Shown: piece after piece, positions 58,109-64,000 of the stretch
Position numbering within the stretch: position 1 is the first letter of the stretch
How the letters are laid out: every line of letters starts with the position of its first letter
Position numbers and translations under genes: made by a program
Notes under the pieces: model-generated
Database searches by the model: none
Told to the model about the DNA's origin: nothing
What the model saw: only the letters and a program-made list of their open reading frames with translations
Source of the DNA: Musa acuminata AAA Group
Lineage: Eukaryota; Streptophyta; Magnoliopsida; Zingiberales; Musaceae
Reading direction: 5' to 3'
Assembly (NCBI RefSeq): GCF_036884655.1
Contig: NC_088342.1
Coordinates: 37,320,001 to 37,384,000 of the forward strand
Length of the DNA: 64,000 bases

Positions 58109-59265
58109 TGCCGCTGCTGCGAAGCTCGATACGGGATGGTGGAGTGTCGGCCGCGGGGGCTTTATGGTAAGAGAGGGCGGTGAGGGGATTCGTGGTGGAT
58201 AAGGGGGAGGGCGACGTGGCAATGCTACAGCAACGCGTTCCTGCACGAGAACAACGACGACTCCTGCGTGGTACTCGATCTGCCGTCCGATTCATTCTCT
58301 TGCTGGATCCACACCATCGATTCGCCTGATTTGATAGATGAGAGGGAGGGAAATGCTTGCTTCGGGCGCAAGGGATGAAGGTGTGAAGGAGAGGACAAAG
58401 GAGAGTGTTTCTTGGGGAGAAAGGCTGTTATGGTTGTTTCTAGTTCTTGGGATTTTTTGTTGGGTTTCATTTGGTTTTTATTTTTTTATTATTTTTTATT
58501 TAAACCCAAATCAGTTCATCTCTATTTTAACTTAATTCTGATAAAATTCTTTTCATAAAATGAACAATACGTCAATAAAATCATAAAATATTTTATAATT
58601 TAGTCAAAGAGTATGGTAGGAAGAGGATAATAATCACAACAACATATCTTCTGTTGAATTTTTGTAGTAAAAGAAAGATCAAATATCCTTTTCAAAATTC
58701 AAATATCTCAGATAATATTGATACGTTTCAATATTAGAAAAATCGGTGTTATTGATAGGAGCAATATTCAATCAATCATAACGATGAAGGATAAATACTA
58801 AAGAAATATTCTACCAATATTTCAAAATATTTCTTTCAATTACGATGCATTACAAAAAGCCAAAAAAAGAAAAAAAATTGGAAGAGGAAGAAACAAAGGA
58901 GAAATCACCGTATTATGATTCCTAAAAAGCCTTGAAACTATCTCGGGTGACAAAAAAAAAAAGCTCCTGCTTGTGAATATGCAATAAAACTCAAGATATC
59001 ATCGCATAATAAATATAAAGAATTACGTGATCTTCATTATACAAAAATGAGTCCAACATGATACAATTTTAAGTATCATTCCCAATAACTTGTGAATGTT
59101 TCTGTTCGAAAAATTTCCAAGAAGAACAACGTCGATCATGAAAAAGCATTAAAACTTTTAACAAGGGCACAAGAAAGAATACAAATTTTAATCACCTAGA
59201 ATAGAACCTATCTTTAAGGTAATGGATAGTAGATGAAATACGATTATCATCCATGAATTTATAGT
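58109..59265. other. TIL upstream region and AT-rich intergenic DNA
   Basis: The GC-richer first 300 bp is the likely TIL 5' UTR and promoter. The rest shows no recognisable feature. Confidence 0.45.
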
Positions 59266-62060
59266 GTTAGGATCGAAAATGATACTAAAAGAAGGGGGTG
59301 AATTAATACTATTGTTAAAACTTCGTTGGATCATACCCATATCAGAAATATATTTAATTTAAAATATAAGTGAGAGTACTAGATAATTAAATCAATAAGT
59401 AATGACAACAAAAAGCATAATAGAAATGCACATCCAATTTATAGTGTTTCAGTCGTCCTGACATACGTCCTGACATATGTCCACTCCCGATTCCTCTTCT
59501 GTCGAGGCCATTGACGTTTACTAATGATTTTCTTTCAACGGGTGAAGATCAACTACTATTTTTATAATTCTTTCTCTTTTTCACATGCTCAAGAGATAAT
59601 CTTCACATTTCTTTTTTACACAAGACCTCACTTTTCCCTTAGAAAACTTCTAACTCTACGAGGAAGAGACTTTAAACTTTAAAAGAGATTACAATACTTT
59701 TTTCTCAAGGATTCTTTCCTTCTTTCTACTCTATTTCTTGCTTACTCAAGTAAGAATAATTAGGGTATTTATAGACCCTAACTAACTTCAAAAAATAGAA
59801 CCAAAATTTAAATTTTCGGGATTTCAAGATATTGGCGGTACCATCGCCTGCAGCCCAGCGGTACCACATGCTGGTCATAGGTGCCTTGCAAGCCAATCAT
59901 GTGAGTGATGACACATGTGCTATGACATGCACTCTTTTTACATATTATTATTATTATGATAATGTTTTACTTTATATTGCTTGTTGCATAAATATATTAT
60001 GATGTCCATGGATTTGTGCAATGAGAATCGAATCGTGATAAGATCACGATAATGAGATTGATTCACCTTTAAACACAGACCCTAAATAATCCAAGTCATA
60101 GGTTACTCGAGAGAAACATCGAGATAACCGAATAGATTGATATGCTGTATACCCATCCATATGATGGAGGCGGTTGATCTCATAGTTGCTCATGTGGGGA
60201 CACTAGGGCTACAGTGCAGTTGCTAATTGGAAAATAAGTTCACTAATCAATCTGTTCATGGAATGCTAGATGGTTGATAATACCTCATTGTCAGATATCG
60301 ATTCTGTCGTCCCGGTGGTATACCTTATCCTTAGACTTAAGATACCAAGGATGTCCTGTATGAGTACTCTACTCTTTAATACCAGACTTATAGGTTTGAA
60401 AGTTTTAGATCTAGCACAGCCGGTCATCGAGAGTAGCAGCCAACCTTACGAGGGCTATTGAGTGTCGAAAGAGGATCATCCGTTCTCAGTATTATAAGAG
60501 AAATATCTTATGTGTTCTTGCTCAAACAAATCCTTGGCCAAAGTCATTCGGATTGAGAGAGAAATAAGTTCTTTGGGAAAATCTGATTAGAGCGAGACTC
60601 GAGGAGAAATCATATGGGTCTGACAACACCATGCTCGGTATACAGTCTCTAGGATATTAGATGGATGAAGGACTATAGGTACATGGTAACTGAGGACAGA
60701 TATGTCTAAAGGATTGGATTCCCCTGTATCGTTTGGGGACTACAGCGTAGTGGCCTAGTACATCCGCAGTCGATGAGTAGAGTGAATTATTATAGAGATA
60801 ATAATTCATTGAGCTAGAAGGAGTTCTAATAGGTATGACTCATGGCCAGCTCGATATTGGGCCTAGAGGGTCACATAAATATGATAGTTGTTGCGACGAG
60901 TATAGGTTCAAATATGAGATATCCACCAAAGTCTCTATATTATTGGATATCCATTAAGCCCATGAATTATTGGATCCCATATATAAGATCCAATAAGAGC
61001 TAATAAGAGATTATTTGGTAGAGATCCACTAATCTAAGAGGCTTGGGTAATTGGATGAAGATCTAATACCCAATATGGCACGATCCATTATAATTAAGTT
61101 GATAGGGGACCTTTATAAATAGGAGGGAACCAAAAGGCCATAGGTTAAGCTTTTTGGCTGCCACCTCCTATTCTCCTCTCCCCCTCTCCTCCTTAGCTAG
61201 CAGCCCTTGTTTGGGGCGTGTGCACAACAAGAAGCGATGGCCTCTTCTTGATTATGTGGTGCATGCAGCGAGGAGATTGAAGTAGCAATTTGAGGAGCGT
61301 CTTTGCAGCCCTTGCTGTGTTGATCACCACTAGAGAGGAGGGCGCTTGACCTCCTTCATCCTCTCCCACAAATCTATAAAAATTCAAGGATATACAATCT
61401 GCCTAGATAATTATCTTACGTATAATTTTCGATTTCGCGAGTTTTTGCGCACCAATCTTTGCACGACGATAAGTAACCTTTTTTTTTGCGAGAAATCTGT
61501 GATTTTTGTTTTTGTTCTTTCGTTGTGCATATGATGTCACCCTAGATTTTCGAACACCATCGCCTAGTCTAGGCGATACCATCGTCTGACACTGGCGGTA
61601 CCACTGTCAAGTCTTCTGGAATCGTACACTTCATATATTCCACCTTATAGGCGGTGCCATTACTTAACTCAAATTTTGGGTCATTGAATGAGCCTCCCAA
61701 TGAGCCCAAATAAATCCTAATTTAAGCCCAATGTGCCTATAATTGAGTTGACATGATTACTCCCAAAACCAACTCAATTATAACCTAACCTACTTCGATC
61801 AAGACACAATAGATTACAAGACAAGAATACTATGTTGTCCGACATGTCATTGGTTCATCTAACGCTTCATCCGAACTTTTGACGTATCGTTTGAACCTTC
61901 GGCATATTGCCCGATCGACATGTTGACCTCCCGCAACATCTGATCTCCTTTGCACAATGTCCGATCCTTCTGGCCCGATGCTCGAACTCATGGCATGAAG
62001 TCCTTTTGCCGACACATTGATCGATCCTCCGGCTCGATGTCTAATCTTCTGACATAATCC
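59266..62060. mobile_element. LTR-type repeat with a nested insertion
   Basis: Begins gtgttaggatcgaaaatgat with agaagggggtgaatta, a sequence common next to long copia-type LTRs in monocots. Two flanking parts share a vocabulary of ggcggtaccatcgcctg/ggcgataccatcg units (about 59830-59870 and 61555-61620). Between them lies a different non-coding block of about 1.7 kb that contains a TTATAAATAGGAGGG promoter-like box (about 61115) and looks like a solo LTR of another family. Boundaries are not resolved. Confidence 0.4.
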
Positions 62061-62289
62061 ATTCTGGCCTATTGAAAGAAACTTTGAATTCAGAAAATTA
62101 TGAGTATTTCATTATTGTATGCATCATGAGTATTGAAAGAACCAATTGATCACATCATTGCATGCATCTTAAAATCATGAGTATTTCATGCATAATTTTA
62201 AATCATCATAATTTCAAAACATTAAAGTACATCATACCATACATGATTTAAAATTTAAATTATTATCAAAACTTCTCTCTCTTTGTTAT

Positions 62290-62575
62290 CAACAAAAGGA
62301 GAAAAGTGTAACTAGCAAGTTTATAAAACATGTAAGCTAGTAAGTTAGCACATTTTACTTCATTTTAAAACATGTAAACTAGCAAGTTTTTGAGATGTGT
62401 AAGTTCGTAATTTTGCTTTTCTTAATATGTCCAAGCTAGCACTTTTGCTTTTCTTTGCAAAGTAGCAATTCTTATTTTTTTCTTGAAATGTACAATCTAG
62501 CAAGTTTTGCTTTTCTTGAAATGTACAAGCTAACAAGGTTTTTATTTCTATGCAGGCTAACAATTCTCTCTCCCT
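62290..62575. repeat. tandem ~35-bp units (gctagcaagttttgctttt type)
   Basis: Six to seven diverged units carrying acatgtaagctagcaag and ttgcttttctt. Short frames across it reflect the repeat. Confidence 0.6.
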
Positions 62576-63299
62576 TTGTCATTTGTAAAAAAGAAAGGAA
62601 GGATACAATGGTGAGAAAAAATCTTTTCCCTTTACATCAATGTTAAAATTATCACTTGAAAGATATCAAGAAAAATTAATTTGGTGATGAGAAATATAAT
62701 ACATGAATATAAGAAAGTCTTACGAAATAAATCTCAAGTTGTGAATATAAAAAAATCATAACTCATTTTGATAAGTGTCCTCTTTAGTAAAAAGAAACAA
62801 TTATATGAGAACAAATAATAAGAGATCTTGATTCATAAAAAAATCTTAAGTTATAAATATCAAGATATTAAGATTATGAGTTGGATAAAAACTTCTCTAT
62901 AGTAAATAGCAAAAAGAGACATAGGAGACCAAATAATAAATCTCTAAGTGAAAGATTTGGATAAAATTTATTCAAATTTAATTTCTTAGATCATCAAAAT
63001 CATTTTCATAGTTCAAGAGATTCATAAATAACATAAATATGTTCATCACTAAGGATCTCTACTATGAAAACTCGATAAGATAGAGATTGAGAAATTTTCA
63101 AGAAAAATGTATTCCTTTTTTTTGTTTCAATTTATGCGATTGATTTCATACAAGCTCTAGTCTTTTTTGCCAAAAATCATGCATCAACGTTTAAAATCGA
63201 AAAATAAGTTTTATCATAAAAATCATCAAGACAAAAAGTATAACCATAAACCATCTTCAATCAAAAGATTTATTACCAATAATTCTAATTCTAATGATC

Positions 63300-64000
63300 T
63301 TTCCTTTATTATGTTGTTTTGACTAGTGAGCTTTGTGAAGTATTTTGGTTCTTCGGTCATATTCCTTGAGCATTCACTATTAATATTTTATCTTTTGCGC
63401 TTAGCTTTCGATTGTAGATATATTTACAAGAAAGATAGGGTTGTTCTAGATATCCATTTAAATTTGAGTCCCTCGTTGTTAAATCTATCTATTTTAATTT
63501 TTGACATTAAGTTATTCATGATTCCTTTATGAACCCAAACTAATTTATACGAGCTATAATTTTTGAATGAACATTTATAAGCAAAATGGTCATGTCTATT
63601 AAAAAATTACACTTAACCTTAGGGGTAACATTTAATGTGGGTCATTTAGGTTTTTGTTGAGTGTTACTGATAAAGTCGATTCTTTCTTTTCTATGTATAT
63701 GACCTCTATTAGCAAGGATCATGTTTAATGATTTGCTACCAATATTAATTTTTTGTAAAGTTTATTGTAATAACATATTTTCCTTTTTATATGAATTTAA
63801 CTCTTCATATTTAATACAAGGTGTTAACATATAATTATCATGCTCATTTTTTAATTTGTTAAATTTACTAAAGAGAGAAGCATGATCATTTTTTAGTAAT
63901 TTATATTTTTTACTAACTTAAATTCATCAGACAAAATATTGAATGCATCAAGTAATTCATTGTAAGGTAAAGACATTTCGAGTGAGTCATATACTTCGTC
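63300..64000 (-). pseudogene. Ty1/copia Gag fragment, broken, runs off the right edge
   Basis: Read on the minus strand, 63790-63905 gives KNDHASLFSKFNKLKNEHDN, a gag coiled-coil pattern. Then 63500-63620 gives NRHDHFAYKCSFKNY followed by YKLVWVHKG. This is the last part of a C-X2-C-X4-H-X4-C knuckle (first cysteines damaged) and the WVPKG-type motif that follows it in SIRE-like copia elements. A KGKII...IIGNKSF piece at about 63250-63290 resembles the protease region. Stops and frameshifts separate the pieces. The element continues beyond 64000. Confidence 0.6.

Noticed and set aside
57666..58295. Overlapping minus- and plus-strand frames over TIL exon 1
   Set aside because: Out-of-frame readings of a GC-rich exon. 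The frame with MGRWYEIA is the lipocalin.

Overview
The window is plant nuclear DNA. Genes have many small introns, intergenic DNA is AT-rich, and there are (TA)n microsatellites and LTR retrotransposon debris. The gene models and the abundant CGGTAC/GGTATACC-type repeats suggest a monocot, most likely Zingiberales (Musa/Ensete-like). The species-level placement is inference. There are no operons, CRISPR arrays or prokaryotic features.

Layout: (1) 748-21274, minus strand: the 5' part of an ABC transporter C family gene (ABCC13/MRP11-like). Eleven phase-consistent exons (367 codons) were reconstructed and the gene runs off the left edge. Its introns hold Ty3/gypsy LTR elements (about 3.6-6.8 kb and 8.3-12.1 kb), SINE-like retroposons, two hAT-like non-autonomous DNA transposons with target-site duplications, and CGGTAC repeats. 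One intron (20917-20995) has the sequence signature of a U12-type AT-AC intron. (2) 25910-26896, plus: a four-exon group IIa WRKY factor with three W-boxes upstream. (3) 28550-31373, minus: a seven-exon bHLH factor of the LRL (bHLH66/69/82) type, with one apparent GC-AG intron. (4) 34762-47399, minus: a 14-exon PDS5-like cohesin cofactor with a Tudor-like domain (882 aa). (5) 50562-56060: no convincing protein gene, but a TATA box and five diverged tandem units. Each unit has a hairpin of the same design, one with a compensatory base-pair change, and a conserved CTGAGCC tail. Two C/D-snoRNA-like segments lie between units, so this is the best candidate for an undescribed non-coding RNA locus. 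(6) 56446-58108, minus: a two-exon temperature-induced lipocalin whose second exon appears to carry a 2-nt frameshift. (7) 59266-64000: repeat territory, with degenerate LTR-type sequence and a minus-strand Ty1/copia gag fragment at the right edge.

The protein genes are not functionally linked to each other: a membrane transporter, two transcription factors, a chromosome-cohesion protein and a lipid-binding stress protein. Exon boundaries were deduced by reading splice signals and keeping the reading phase against remembered family patterns. No alignment or expression data were available.
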